Source: DAOSEC01 sp035362935 (lineage in GTDB: Bacteria > Bacillota_I > Bacilli_A > ML615J-28 > CAG-313). From it: a DNA stretch of 64,000 bases. The translations under genes were made by a program, and so were the position numbers. Positions 18,358-26,710 of the stretch are shown piece after piece. The notes under the pieces are model-generated. The model was given only the letters and a program-made list of their open reading frames with translations, searched no databases and had not been told where the DNA came from. The stretch covers positions 16,554 to 80,553 of the forward strand of contig DAOSEC010000007.1 in NCBI GenBank assembly GCA_035362935.1, in the 5' to 3' direction. Positions within the stretch are counted from its first letter, which is position 1. Every line of letters starts with the position of its first letter.

Positions 18358-18386
18358 TTGTAAAACAAAATTAAATATGATATTAT
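18358..18386 (+). promoter_or_regulatory. Promoter of trxA
   Basis: TTGTAA (18358-18363) and TATTAT (18381-18386) have a 17-bp spacer, followed by AGGGAGGA before the start codon. Confidence 0.65.
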
Positions 18387-18417
18387 AGAAACGAATTAAT
18401 TAGGGAGGAAATAATAA

Positions 18418-18723
18418 ATGAAAATCTTAAAATCAGATGAATTTAAAGGTGCTATTAGTGGAGATTTGGTGTTAATTGATTTTTACGCGGATTGGTGTAT
18501 GCCATGTAAAATGATAGCTCCAATTTTAGAACAAGTTGCAGAAGAAAAAACAGGATTCCAAATCTATAAGTTAAACGTAGATGACAACGGACCAATTGCT
18601 ATGCAATACAATGTTAGAAGCATACCAACTTTAGCAATCTTCAAAAATGGAGTGGAAGTTGACCGTAAATTAGGATTTATGTCAAAACCACAATTAGAAT
18701 CTTGGTTAGCAAAAAATAAGTAA
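18418..18723 (+). CDS. trxA: Thioredoxin with a CMPC active site
   Basis: A 101-residue thioredoxin: a disulfide reductant for Bcp, MsrA and other clients. The active site reads WCMPCK instead of WCGPCK. The cis-Pro loop (RSIPTLAIF) and C-terminal helix are normal. Met at the first X position may alter redox potential or client choice. It is monocistronic, with its own promoter and terminator. Confidence 0.95.
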   Translation: MKILKSDEFKGAISGDLVLIDFYADWCMPCKMIAPILEQVAEEKTGFQIYKLNVDDNGPIAMQYNVRSIPTLAIFKNGVEVDRKLGFMSKPQLESWLAKNK

Positions 18724-18731
18724 TATGAGAT

Positions 18732-18760
18732 AAAGGTAGACGTAAGTTCTGCCTTTTTTC
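18732..18760 (+). terminator. Terminator after trxA
   Basis: A 9-bp stem with one G-T pair (18732-18740 with 18748-18756), 7-base loop and T tail. Confidence 0.75.
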
Positions 18761-18799
18761 AATGTTTAGCTTAGTTGATTCGATTCAACTAGATTTACT

Positions 18800-18850
18800 T
18801 GTTAACGCTTTCAAAAATGTTTGCTAAAGCGTCGATAGATATGATATAAT
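18800..18850 (+). promoter_or_regulatory. Promoter of the Fic gene with a cre-like site
   Basis: TTGCTA (18821-18826) and TATAAT (18845-18850) have an 18-bp spacer. Just upstream, TGTTAACGCTTTCA (18800-18813) matches the CcpA cre consensus TGWAANCGNTNWCA with one mismatch. Whether a CcpA exists here is unknown. Confidence 0.5.
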
Positions 18851-18889
18851 GATTGTATCAAAATAAATAGATTTTTGGAGGTATCAAAA

Positions 18890-19591
18890 ATGATCAAAAG
18901 CGATGTGATTGACAAAATCGATTTAGCCAAAAGTAATCTTAACCGTTTGAGCAAAGAGGAACGCCATCAGCTCGAACATGAATTTGAGACACAGTTTACA
19001 TATCACTCTGTTTCAATGGAAAAAGGTAAGGTTACTTTTGAAGAAGTAAAAAGTTTTTTAGAAGGCAACTCAGCGGATCAGCAATATGTGAAAATTGCGA
19101 CAAACCATTTAGAAGCGCTAAAATTCGTGAAAGAACATGTAGAGAAAGGCGTTCCACTTGATGAAGAGATTATCAAAGACATTCATCAAATCGTTATGAA
19201 AGACATTATGGTTGGAGGAGTATATCGTAACGTTGATATTTCAGTCAGAGGTTCTCTTCACACCCCACCAAATCATTTAAAAGTGTATGACCGTATGAAA
19301 AAAATGATGTTAACGTTAAGTGAGTTTGAAGGGACTGCAATTCAAAAAGCAGCTTACACCCATTTGCAACTATCTAAGATTTATCCGTTCCTTGATGGAA
19401 ATGGTAGAACTGCAAGACTATGTTTAAACTATCAACTAATGTTAGCCGGGTATCTTCCAGTCATTATTCCAATGGAACTGAAAAAAGAGTATTTCGAAGC
19501 AATGGAAGAATTCAAATTAAACAAAAATCCAGAAAAGTTTGAACATTTGATCAAACAACTAGAAAATGATCAAATCAGACGTCTGATTTAA
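18890..19591 (+). CDS. Fic domain protein with Tyr in place of catalytic His
   Basis: 233 residues. Fic proteins usually transfer AMP to a target hydroxyl using the motif HPFxxGNGRxxR. Here the motif reads YPFLDGNGRTAR, with Tyr 165 replacing the catalytic His while every other motif residue is kept. The N-terminal region has SVSME like the [ST]xxxE inhibitory helix, but Lys follows instead of Gly/Asn. The start at 18890 follows TGGAGGT; an upstream TTG would overlap that site. It stands alone, with no antitoxin gene adjacent. It may be inactive, or active with different chemistry. Confidence 0.85.
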   Translation: MIKSDVIDKIDLAKSNLNRLSKEERHQLEHEFETQFTYHSVSMEKGKVTFEEVKSFLEGNSADQQYVKIATNHLEALKFVKEHVEKGVPLDEEIIKDIHQIVMKDIMVGGVYRNVDISVRGSLHTPPNHLKVYDRMKKMMLTLSEFEGTAIQKAAYTHLQLSKIYPFLDGNGRTARLCLNYQLMLAGYLPVIIPMELKKEYFEAMEEFKLNKNPEKFEHLIKQLENDQIRRLI

Positions 19592-19601
19592 TATCCATGA
19601 T

Positions 19602-19631
19602 AAAAAGGTGCTATTTCTAGCACTTTTTTTT
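19602..19631 (+). terminator. Terminator after the Fic gene
   Basis: The stem 19602-19612 with 19619-19629 (one G-T pair) has a 6-base loop and long T run. Confidence 0.8.
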
Positions 19632-19659
19632 CAAAAAACTATGAAATGATTTGGAATTA

Positions 19660-19668
19660 TGCTATAAT
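19660..19668 (+). promoter_or_regulatory. Extended -10 promoter of the Ntdp-like gene
   Basis: TGCTATAAT at 19660-19668 has no good -35, typical of extended -10 promoters. Confidence 0.5.
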
Positions 19669-19694
19669 TTTAACAAGTAGAAAGAAGGGACGTT

Positions 19695-20225
19695 ATGCAA
19701 CAAACAGAAGTTGGACGAAAACTCCAAATTATTAGTTACAAGCATAACGGTGAACTACATCGCGTTTGGCAACATGCGATTATGATACAAGAATTCGATG
19801 AATTCGCAGTATTGGTAAACGATCGTGCCAATGTAATAGATTCCGATGGTAGAAAATGGAAGACAAGAGAACCAGCTGTATGTTATTTCTTTAAGGAGCA
19901 CTGGTTTAATGTAATTTGTATGATAAGAGGAAACGATATTTATTACTATTGTAATTTAAGTTCACCTTATGTGATTGATGAAGAAGGACTAAAGTATATT
20001 GATTATGATTTAGATGTGAAATTATTTCCAAGTGGAGATAGTGTAATACTAGACCGTGATGAATTTGACTTTAACAAAGTCGACTATCAATATTCGCAAG
20101 AACTGATTGATGTCATTGAACAAAGTTTACAACAGATTTTAACAAGAATTCAAAACAAAGAAGAACCATTTGATAAAAAATTCATTATGAAATGGTATGA
20201 AGTGTACAAAAACACATTAAAATAA
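19695..20225 (+). CDS. DUF402 nucleoside tri-/diphosphate phosphatase (Ntdp, YgaC-like)
   Basis: 176 residues closely matching the YgaC/Ntdp family of Firmicutes, with family blocks IISYKHNGELHRVW, DGRKWKTREPAVCYFF, WFNVICMIR, YYYCNLSSPYV and KYIDYDLDVKLFP. Studied members hydrolyse nucleoside tri- and diphosphates and affect virulence gene expression in staphylococci. It is followed after 10 bases by the aminopeptidase, probably in one transcript. Confidence 0.88.
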   Translation: MQQTEVGRKLQIISYKHNGELHRVWQHAIMIQEFDEFAVLVNDRANVIDSDGRKWKTREPAVCYFFKEHWFNVICMIRGNDIYYYCNLSSPYVIDEEGLKYIDYDLDVKLFPSGDSVILDRDEFDFNKVDYQYSQELIDVIEQSLQQILTRIQNKEEPFDKKFIMKWYEVYKNTLK

Positions 20226-20235
20226 GGAGAAACAA

Positions 20236-21357
20236 ATGAAAGATCCAAGATTACAAACATTAGCAAAATCACTCGTTGCGTATTCTACAAATGTTCAACC
20301 AGGAGAACATGTATTAGTAAGAGGACACGCAAATGCACGACCACTCATCTTAGAAGTGATCAAAGCAATTCAAGATGCAAAAGCTTACCCCCACTTTCAA
20401 TTATTAGATGATGAAATCAGTCGACAAATTTTAATGCAAGTCAACAATGAGTATTATGATGTCGCGGCGAAATGGCGTGAACAACAATTCTCTGATATCC
20501 AAGCATCCATTAGCATTTACTCAGAAGACAATGATTCTGAAATGAGTGATGTTCCGACTGAAAACCGGATGTTAGCAGCAAAACGCCTTCGTCCTTCCAG
20601 TGAAATCTTGATGAAACGTAAATGGTGTTTGTTAAACTATCCAAGTTACGGACTTGCTCAAAAAGCTCAAATGAGTTATGAAAAATTCTTTGATTATTTA
20701 ATAGATGTATGTACCGTTGATTATTCAAAAATGAATGCTGCCTTAAAACCACTAAAAGATTTGATGGAAAAAACAGATAAAGTAAGAATTGTTGCCCCAA
20801 ATACTGACTTATCATTCTCAATCAAAGGAATCAACGCAGTGATTTGTGCAGGGAACTATAATATTCCGGATGGAGAAATCTTTACTGCACCTGTTAAAAA
20901 CAGTGTCAATGGAACAATTACTTATAACACAATGAGCCCATATCAAGGGATCGTATACAATAATGTATCATTAACCTTTGAACATGGAAAAATCATTAAA
21001 TGCAGTGCTGACAAAGACAACGAATCGTTAGAAAAAATCTTCAACACCGATGAAGGTGCAAGGTTTGTTGGTGAATTTGCGATTGGTGTCAACCCAATGA
21101 TTCTGCACCCTATGGGAGATATTTTATTTGATGAAAAAATTGCTGGAAGTCTACATTTTACTCCTGGACAATGCTACGAAGGAGAAGCGGACAATGGCAA
21201 TAAATCCGCAATCCACTGGGATTTGGTGTTGATCCAACGCTCAGAATATGGTGGAGGAGAAATTTATTTTGATGACCGATTGATCCGAAAAGATGGTATT
21301 TTCGTTATCCCAGAATTACTCGGATTAAACCCTGAAAACCTGATGAAAAAGGACTAA
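20236..21357 (+). CDS. M29 family metallo-aminopeptidase (AmpS/PepS-like)
   Basis: Cytosolic aminopeptidase of 373 residues, slightly short for the family (about 410). Family features are the N-terminal VQPGEHVLVRG, the metal-ligand region IPDGEIFTAP with KNSVNGTI, and the late NKSAIHWDLVLI and GGGEIYFDDRLI blocks. It cleaves N-terminal residues from peptides. AAGGAG start site. Confidence 0.9.
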   Translation: MKDPRLQTLAKSLVAYSTNVQPGEHVLVRGHANARPLILEVIKAIQDAKAYPHFQLLDDEISRQILMQVNNEYYDVAAKWREQQFSDIQASISIYSEDNDSEMSDVPTENRMLAAKRLRPSSEILMKRKWCLLNYPSYGLAQKAQMSYEKFFDYLIDVCTVDYSKMNAALKPLKDLMEKTDKVRIVAPNTDLSFSIKGINAVICAGNYNIPDGEIFTAPVKNSVNGTITYNTMSPYQGIVYNNVSLTFEHGKIIKCSADKDNESLEKIFNTDEGARFVGEFAIGVNPMILHPMGDILFDEKIAGSLHFTPGQCYEGEADNGNKSAIHWDLVLIQRSEYGGGEIYFDDRLIRKDGIFVIPELLGLNPENLMKKD

Positions 21358-21367
21358 TAATTTACAC

Positions 21368-21400
21368 AAAAAAGATTTCCAAATATGGAAATCTTTTCAA
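21368..21400 (+). terminator. Terminator after the aminopeptidase
   Basis: An 11-bp stem (21370-21380 with 21387-21397) with a 6-base loop. Confidence 0.7.
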
Positions 21401-21407
21401 TTCTCGA

Positions 21408-21436
21408 TTGTATTAACCTATTTATTTTGATATACT
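21408..21436 (+). promoter_or_regulatory. Promoter of the HU gene
   Basis: TTGTAT (21408-21413) and TATACT (21431-21436) with a 17-bp spacer. Confidence 0.6.
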
Positions 21437-21453
21437 CATAAGTGGTGAGAAAC

Positions 21454-21729
21454 ATGCACAAAAAAGACCTCATTAACGCAGTTAAGAAAAATTCTGAACT
21501 AACAAAACGAGACATTAGCAGCGTAATCGATGCTGTTTTTGACGAAATTACAGCTTCCCTTGTTCGCGGTGAAAAGGTTGTAATCTCGAATTTTGGTACA
21601 TTTGAAAAGCAAGAACGGAGTGGTTATATGGGATATCATCCTGTCACTGGTGAAACAATTGAAGTTGGCGAACATGCAAAGATTTCATTCAAAAGTGCCA
21701 AAGCATTAAAGGAACAAATCAATGATTAA
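21454..21729 (+). CDS. hup: HU-family nucleoid DNA-binding protein
   Basis: 91-residue histone-like protein. It has N-terminal KKDLINAVKK, central VISNFGTFE and the DNA-arm region with the intercalating Pro in GYHPVTGETIEV. The ATG at 21454 gives the usual N-terminus; GTG codons at 21442/21445 lie inside the GGTGAG site. The ankyrin gene overlaps its 3' end by 8 bases. Confidence 0.93.
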   Translation: MHKKDLINAVKKNSELTKRDISSVIDAVFDEITASLVRGEKVVISNFGTFEKQERSGYMGYHPVTGETIEVGEHAKISFKSAKALKEQIND

Positions 21730-23047
21730 AATTGATTTTAAGTTTATTGAATCGTTTTCCAATTATGGAACAGGAAATTCAGAAGATATCGTAACTGCGG
21801 TAATTAACAATGATTGTCTTTTTGTCATCAATTACCTAAATGAGGGTGGAGATATTCTCTTTGTCGATGACAAAAAAGAAACGTTACTACACAAAGCAAC
21901 AAGAAACCATCACTACGAGATCATTGACATGTTAATTCGGCTTGGAATGAATGTCAATGCCAACAATACCCATTACGAAACTCCGCTCCACCAAGCGGTT
22001 CGTTTTAAAAATTCTGAAGCCGTGGAGTTGTTGTTGTTAAATAACGCCAATGTGAACGCAGTGAATAAGAAAAAACAAACACCACTTCATTTGGCTGTTA
22101 CAACCGGAAAATTAGATATCATTGACTCCTTGCTAACCAAAGGAGCAAAAGTGAACTTTCCTGATGAAATCGGGATGAAGGCAATTCATTATGCTGCTAA
22201 GAATGGAAAACAAGAAGTAATCCGTCAGTTAATCAATGCTGGAGCATCCATTCTAGAAAGCGATGATCGTGGAAACACGCCACTTCATTATGCTTGTGAA
22301 AATGGATTATCAGAACTGATTACAAAGGTTCTTCGTCATACTGTGATTGTCGACTTTAAGAACATTTATGGGCAAACAGCGTTACATATCGCATGTGCAA
22401 ACGCAAGCGTTGATGTCGTAAGAGCATTGGTTGCGAAAGGATATTCATTAGAGGCAAAAGATTCGCACGGAAAAGTACCTATCGATTATGCGATTGATGC
22501 ACAAAAGTTCGATAATGCGGAAGTGTTAAAAGAAGTGTTTAATAGTAGTGAATACCGAAATCGTAAGCAAAAATTTCAATTTCACGAAGCAATTCGAAAA
22601 GGAAACATTCAATTAGCGATTAATATGATCGATTCTGTTGATATCAACGAACGCAACGACTATTTTGTGAAACCAATTTACTATGCGATATTAAGTGGAA
22701 ATGTAAAGCTAGTTGAGGAACTATTAAAAAAAGGAGCTGAGATTGAAAATATCGACGCTTTGGGTCACTCTGCATTGTTGTTATCAATTTATTGCACTGA
22801 CTTAAGAATACTTGAACTGTTACTCCAATCAAAAGCAAATCCAAATGAGTCATTTTATGATAGAACACCGCTATACCGAGCTATTATGAAAAATAATTTT
22901 GAATTGTTTGAACTGTTAATCAAACATGGTGCTGATATACTTCATATCGATAGTAAGTACCGAAGCCTATATTCGTATGCTCTCGAAAATGGAAATGATA
23001 AAATTATAGAAATATTCAATCAAAAAAATGCTAATCGTTTGGTGTAA
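21722..23047 (+). CDS. Ankyrin-repeat protein
   Basis: 441 residues made almost wholly of ankyrin repeats of about 33 residues. Roughly ten can be seen from repeated blocks such as ETPLHQAVRFKNSEAVELLL, TPLHLAVTTGKLDIIDSLL and NTPLHYACENG. No signal peptide or catalytic domain is visible, so it is likely a cytosolic protein-binding scaffold. It is translationally coupled to HU (8-base overlap), an unusual pairing. Confidence 0.9.
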   Translation: MIKIDFKFIESFSNYGTGNSEDIVTAVINNDCLFVINYLNEGGDILFVDDKKETLLHKATRNHHYEIIDMLIRLGMNVNANNTHYETPLHQAVRFKNSEAVELLLLNNANVNAVNKKKQTPLHLAVTTGKLDIIDSLLTKGAKVNFPDEIGMKAIHYAAKNGKQEVIRQLINAGASILESDDRGNTPLHYACENGLSELITKVLRHTVIVDFKNIYGQTALHIACANASVDVVRALVAKGYSLEAKDSHGKVPIDYAIDAQKFDNAEVLKEVFNSSEYRNRKQKFQFHEAIRKGNIQLAINMIDSVDINERNDYFVKPIYYAILSGNVKLVEELLKKGAEIENIDALGHSALLLSIYCTDLRILELLLQSKANPNESFYDRTPLYRAIMKNNFELFELLIKHGADILHIDSKYRSLYSYALENGNDKIIEIFNQKNANRLV

Positions 23048-23063
23048 CGATTAGCATTTTTAT
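23025..23063. terminator. Bidirectional terminator overlapping the ankyrin stop codon
   Basis: A 16-bp inverted repeat (23025-23040 with 23046-23061) with A and T runs lies between convergent genes. The stop codon is inside the stem. Confidence 0.85.
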
Positions 23064-23068
23064 TTTGT

Positions 23069-23965
23069 TTATTTGAAAAAAGGTAAGATGGAAGTTAGTT
23101 CAATGAACCCAAGTGTTGCGAGCATTGAAAATGCATTTTGGAAGAAATGAGCTATCATTGGGACAAAAATATTATTGTTTGCTTTTTTATAGATGAACCC
23201 TAATGCTGCTCCCATAAATAAATATGGAAGAATTTGTGCGAGTCCTAATAAAGACTCTTGTAAGGTAGAATCTCCTGAGAAGAAACTCGTTGCTTCAGCG
23301 ACGATATGAATCGAAGCAAATAATAAACTGGATAATAAGATAATGACTGGGGTAGAAAATCGCTTTGTTCGCTCTAATCCATCAATCATCGCTTTACGAA
23401 AAATTAATTCTTCTACAATTGGTGCACCAAACAAGGTGACTATTACCATCAAGAAACCATAATCACTTCGGACCAAATTGATGATTTCCGTTTGATTGGC
23501 AGAATCACCTTCAATGCCAAACAAAATTAATATATACCCAGCAGCGACTGCTGCTAGTAAAATCAAGATCCATCCTAAGAAACCATGTAACAAAATCGTC
23601 GGAATCTGACCCTTTGTTTTTTCCCAATCAATTTTGATAAATGCTTTTAAAACGATGATAGATACGGTTGTAATTAAGATATACGTTAGCAGTTGTGATA
23701 TTCCAGCAACAAAATGAATGTAGTCAACAGGTAAATTGTCAGGATCTATTGTTTGACCTGGATTAAGTATCACATAAAACATCCCTGCTAGCACACCGGA
23801 AACCAAGCTTCCAACCACGAATAAAATAAAATACAAGAAGATGCTTTTTTTCAGTGCGTAATAATCAAGGGTTTCTTCTACTGGTTTTGATACAATTTTT
23901 GCGCAATCATCACAAATGATGGTATCAGATTCATCTATGTAATTTCCACACTTTTTACAATACAT
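23069..23965 (-). CDS. CPBP-family intramembrane protease with N-terminal zinc ribbon
   Basis: 298 residues. An N-terminal zinc ribbon (YCKKCGNYIDE, then CDDC, residues 2-21) is followed by about seven or eight helices. The CPBP/Abi motifs EELIFRKAMI and FASIHIV provide the glutamates and His of the intramembrane glutamic protease site. Family members process prenylated or membrane proteins or confer bacteriocin immunity; the role here is unknown. It is divergent from the KtrA-like gene. Confidence 0.88.
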   Translation of the reverse strand: MYCKKCGNYIDESDTIICDDCAKIVSKPVEETLDYYALKKSIFLYFILFVVGSLVSGVLAGMFYVILNPGQTIDPDNLPVDYIHFVAGISQLLTYILITTVSIIVLKAFIKIDWEKTKGQIPTILLHGFLGWILILLAAVAAGYILILFGIEGDSANQTEIINLVRSDYGFLMVIVTLFGAPIVEELIFRKAMIDGLERTKRFSTPVIILLSSLLFASIHIVAEATSFFSGDSTLQESLLGLAQILPYLFMGAALGFIYKKANNNIFVPMIAHFFQNAFSMLATLGFIELTSILPFFK

Positions 23966-24083
23966 AATGCACCTCGTTTTGAATTTATTGTATATGTATT
24001 ATATCATATCATAAAGTAAAAATCTAAACATAGTTTATTTTCATTGAATTTTCATATATTCGCATTTCGAAATAGGAAAATCC

Positions 24084-24112
24084 TTGCTTGCACAATGAAA
24101 AAGTGGTATAAT
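24084..24112 (+). promoter_or_regulatory. Promoter of the KtrA-like gene
   Basis: TTGCTT (24084-24089) and TATAAT (24107-24112) with a 17-bp spacer. Confidence 0.7.
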
Positions 24113-24145
24113 ATTCTACGTAAATGAAAGAACGAGGGGATTACT

Positions 24146-24811
24146 ATGATTAAAAAATCATTCGCCGTCATTGGGATTGGTCGCTTTGGCGAAAGTGTTG
24201 CCAGAGAATTGATCGCATTAGGTGCAGATGTTTTGGTGATTGATAATGATCAAGCGATTATTAACAAAATGTCATCGATTGCGACGTACGCAATGATTTG
24301 TGACTCAACCGATATGGATGCGATGAAAAACATCGGAATTCAAAATATCGACCACGTCATCGTCGGGATAGGGCATGATATTGAATCAAGTATTATGACT
24401 ACTATGATTTTAAGCGAACTAGGAGTCAAACAAATCACAGTCAAAGTAGACAACGATTATCATGCAAAAGTAGTAGAAAAACTTGGAGCAACTGAAATCA
24501 TTCGCCCAGAAACTCAAATTGGAAAACGCTTAGCACGACGTATTGTTTCTGATAATATCTTAGAATACTTAGAAGTTTCTACCACTCACGCCTTTGTTGA
24601 GGTGGTTGTAACAAAGGGATCAAAACTAATTGACATCCCATTGTCAGAACTTGATATTCGTAACAAATATGAAGTAAATATTATCGCTATACGCCATAAA
24701 GGTGAAATTGTCATTCCAAAAGCAAATGACCGTATTTTTGAAACCGATGAATTGTTTTTAATTGGAAGCAACAAGGCCATTGCAAAATTTAGTAATATGA
24801 TGATTAAATAG
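24146..24811 (+). CDS. Ktr/Trk potassium transporter regulatory subunit (KtrA/KtrC-like)
   Basis: 221-residue cytosolic gating subunit. The RCK N-domain has a Rossmann GIGRFGESVARELIALGADV, acidic VIDND and CDSTD; a C-terminal RCK_C (TrkA_C) domain follows from about residue 135. Such proteins bind ATP/ADP or NAD(H), and often c-di-AMP at RCK_C, to control a KtrB/TrkH channel. No channel subunit gene lies in the window. Confidence 0.92.
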   Translation: MIKKSFAVIGIGRFGESVARELIALGADVLVIDNDQAIINKMSSIATYAMICDSTDMDAMKNIGIQNIDHVIVGIGHDIESSIMTTMILSELGVKQITVKVDNDYHAKVVEKLGATEIIRPETQIGKRLARRIVSDNILEYLEVSTTHAFVEVVVTKGSKLIDIPLSELDIRNKYEVNIIAIRHKGEIVIPKANDRIFETDELFLIGSNKAIAKFSNMMIK

Positions 24812-24832
24812 AAGCTCACGCTTCTATTTTTG
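24806..24832 (+). terminator. Terminator overlapping the KtrA-like stop codon
   Basis: A 10-bp perfect stem (24806-24815 with 24820-24829) has a TCAC loop; the TAG stop (24809-24811) is within the stem. Confidence 0.7.
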
Positions 24833-24855
24833 AAGTTACAGAATAAGGGGTATAT

Positions 24856-25443
24856 ATGAAGTTATTATTAGCAACCAGAAATGAAAGTAAGAAAAAAGAA
24901 CTGTTAGCGATGTTACAAGGATTGCCCTATGATGTAGTAACATTAGAAGATTTAAAGGATAACTTCGATGTCATTGAAGATGGTTCTACATTCTTAGAAA
25001 ATGCGATGAAAAAAGCATCTACATTTTATCATAGACACCATTTGATTACAATCGCAGATGATTCTGGTTTGGTTGTGGAAGCATTACATGGTGCACCAGG
25101 TGTATATTCTGCTCGTTATGCTGGAATTCATGGAAATGATTTGTTAAACAACCAAAAACTTTTGCAGACGATGAAACATATCAAAAACCGTAAAGCAAAG
25201 TTTGTGTGTTCCATTGTTTTATATTTTGGTAGCGATGAGTTTTATCACTTTAAAGGTGAAATGCATGGGTCGATTGGACATAAACTCATGGGTTCAAATG
25301 GATTTGGTTACGATCCACTCTTTGTCATTGATGGACTCGATCAAACGAGTGCAGAATTAGAACCAAGTGTAAAAAATAACATTAGTCATCGCGCAAAGGC
25401 GATGCAACAACTGTATACGTACCTAAAGGAGAGACAAAAATGA
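24856..25443 (+). CDS. rdgB: XTP/dITP diphosphatase (RdgB/HAM1)
   Basis: House-cleaning pyrophosphatase removing dITP and XTP from nucleotide pools. It has N-terminal LLLATRNESKKKEL, ADDSGLVVEALHGAPGVYSARYAG and GSNGFGYDPLF. 195 residues. It overlaps the following kinase gene by 4 bases (ATGA). Confidence 0.96.
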   Translation: MKLLLATRNESKKKELLAMLQGLPYDVVTLEDLKDNFDVIEDGSTFLENAMKKASTFYHRHHLITIADDSGLVVEALHGAPGVYSARYAGIHGNDLLNNQKLLQTMKHIKNRKAKFVCSIVLYFGSDEFYHFKGEMHGSIGHKLMGSNGFGYDPLFVIDGLDQTSAELEPSVKNNISHRAKAMQQLYTYLKERQK

Positions 25444-26318
25444 TTGAACAGATTCGAAATCACGCAGCACGTATTTTAAATGTATCCGAAAAAGATCTCA
25501 CTGTTGTTGGTCGTTTGCCTGGTGGAATGAGCAACTATACGTTTGTTGTAGAATCCAACAGCGAACAATTTGTGCTACGTGTACCTGGTGAAAATGCTCA
25601 TGTATTTGTTGACCGAACTCTTGAACTTGCGATGTTAAACTTAGTAAAACCACTTAATATTACATCAACAACCACATATTTTGATATTGAATCTGGATTA
25701 AAGGTAAGTAAATTTGTGAAGGGTACCTCATTACATCAAATCAAAGAGTATCCATACCAACAAGTTGCTGCTATCTTACATCAAATTCATGATTCTGGAT
25801 TGGTTGCGAACAACGATTATAACCCACTTGTTAGACTTGAGGCATACCAAGCATTGAATCAAGACTTCTCATATCAAAATCCGGATGAATACTATTTGTT
25901 GAAACAACGCTTTTTATCACAATTTCCGTTTGTGGATTCATTCCCTAAAACACTATGTCATGGAGACTCTCAACCATCGAACTTTATTCTAACTGAAACT
26001 GGTGATTTGTTAATTGTTGATTTTGAGTTTTCTGGAAATAACGATCCGTTTTATGATATTGCATGTTTTGGTAACATCGATATGGCTTCGGCTGTTACAT
26101 TACTTCCAGTTTATTTGGGTAGAACACCATCGAGTATGGAGTGGAGAAGACTATACTTATGGCGAGCATTCCAATGCTTACAATGGTATAATGTTGCTGT
26201 ATACAAGCATATGATTGGACTTTCAGAAAAACTTCATATGAATTTTGAACTGATTAGTCAAAAGTACTTAGAAAAAGCAAAATACATGTTAGATCAGGCT
26301 GATACATTTTGTAAATAA
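25440..26318 (+). CDS. Choline/aminoglycoside kinase-fold phosphotransferase
   Basis: 292 residues with an APH/ChoK fold: a nucleotide-binding region (GRLPGGMSNYTFVV), a catalytic Brenner loop CHGDSQPSNFIL and the metal-binding IVDFEFSGNNDPFYDIA. These motifs resemble choline/ethanolamine kinases (LicA type) more than resistance enzymes. It may phosphorylate a choline-like or sugar substrate. It is in an operon with rdgB. Confidence 0.8.
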   Translation: MIEQIRNHAARILNVSEKDLTVVGRLPGGMSNYTFVVESNSEQFVLRVPGENAHVFVDRTLELAMLNLVKPLNITSTTTYFDIESGLKVSKFVKGTSLHQIKEYPYQQVAAILHQIHDSGLVANNDYNPLVRLEAYQALNQDFSYQNPDEYYLLKQRFLSQFPFVDSFPKTLCHGDSQPSNFILTETGDLLIVDFEFSGNNDPFYDIACFGNIDMASAVTLLPVYLGRTPSSMEWRRLYLWRAFQCLQWYNVAVYKHMIGLSEKLHMNFELISQKYLEKAKYMLDQADTFCK

Positions 26319-26393
26319 ACTGTGAGTTGTGAAAATAGATGATAATTTTTCACAAAGTAGTTTACTTTTTGATTTTTATATAGTATAATTATT

Positions 26394-26399
26394 AAGGAA
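26394..26399 (+). promoter_or_regulatory. Probable -10 element of rpsU
   Basis: TATAAT 29 bases before the start codon, in an AT-rich region; no clear -35. GGGAGGG ribosome site follows. Confidence 0.4.
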
Positions 26400-26427
26400 T
26401 TTTAAGCGTGAAGGGAGGGACCAAAGA

Positions 26428-26610
26428 ATGCCTAAAACCGTTGTTCGTGATAATGAATCAATCGAAGATGCTTTAAAGAGATTTAAACGTGATGTATCTA
26501 GATCAGGTACCCTAGCTGAAGCACGCAAAAGAGAACATTTCTTAAAACCAAGTGATGTTCGTAAAATGAAAAAAAGAGCTGCTAAAAAGCAAGGATTCAG
26601 AAAACCATAA
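26428..26610 (+). CDS. rpsU: 30S ribosomal protein S21
   Basis: 60 residues, highly basic: VRDNESIEDALKRFKRD and the C-terminal KKRAAKKQGFRKP tail are typical. Monocistronic with its own terminator, just upstream of phoH. Confidence 0.96.
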   Translation: MPKTVVRDNESIEDALKRFKRDVSRSGTLAEARKREHFLKPSDVRKMKKRAAKKQGFRKP

Positions 26611-26620
26611 TCGAGAAAAT

Positions 26621-26649
26621 AGTCTATGAGGTATCATAGACTTTTTTTA
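26621..26649 (+). terminator. Terminator after rpsU
   Basis: A 9-bp perfect stem (26621-26629 with 26634-26642), 4-base loop and seven T. Confidence 0.85.
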
Positions 26650-26676
26650 ACTTTTCTTTTCTATCTATCGTTCCTA

Positions 26677-26685
26677 TGATATAAT
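26677..26685 (+). promoter_or_regulatory. Extended -10 promoter of the phoH operon
   Basis: TGATATAAT at 26677-26685. No convincing -35. It precedes phoH-ybeY-cdd-era-recO. Confidence 0.5.
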
Positions 26686-26710
26686 TAATATTGTTAAAGG
26701 GGGTATCAGT

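Noticed and set aside
25440..26318. Aminoglycoside resistance gene
   Set aside because: The phosphotransferase motifs fit choline-kinase-like enzymes better, and its place in an operon with rdgB suggests metabolism.
26328..26355. Rex-binding site (TTGTGA...TCACAA)
   Set aside because: Rex sites have six bases between half-sites; here there are sixteen.
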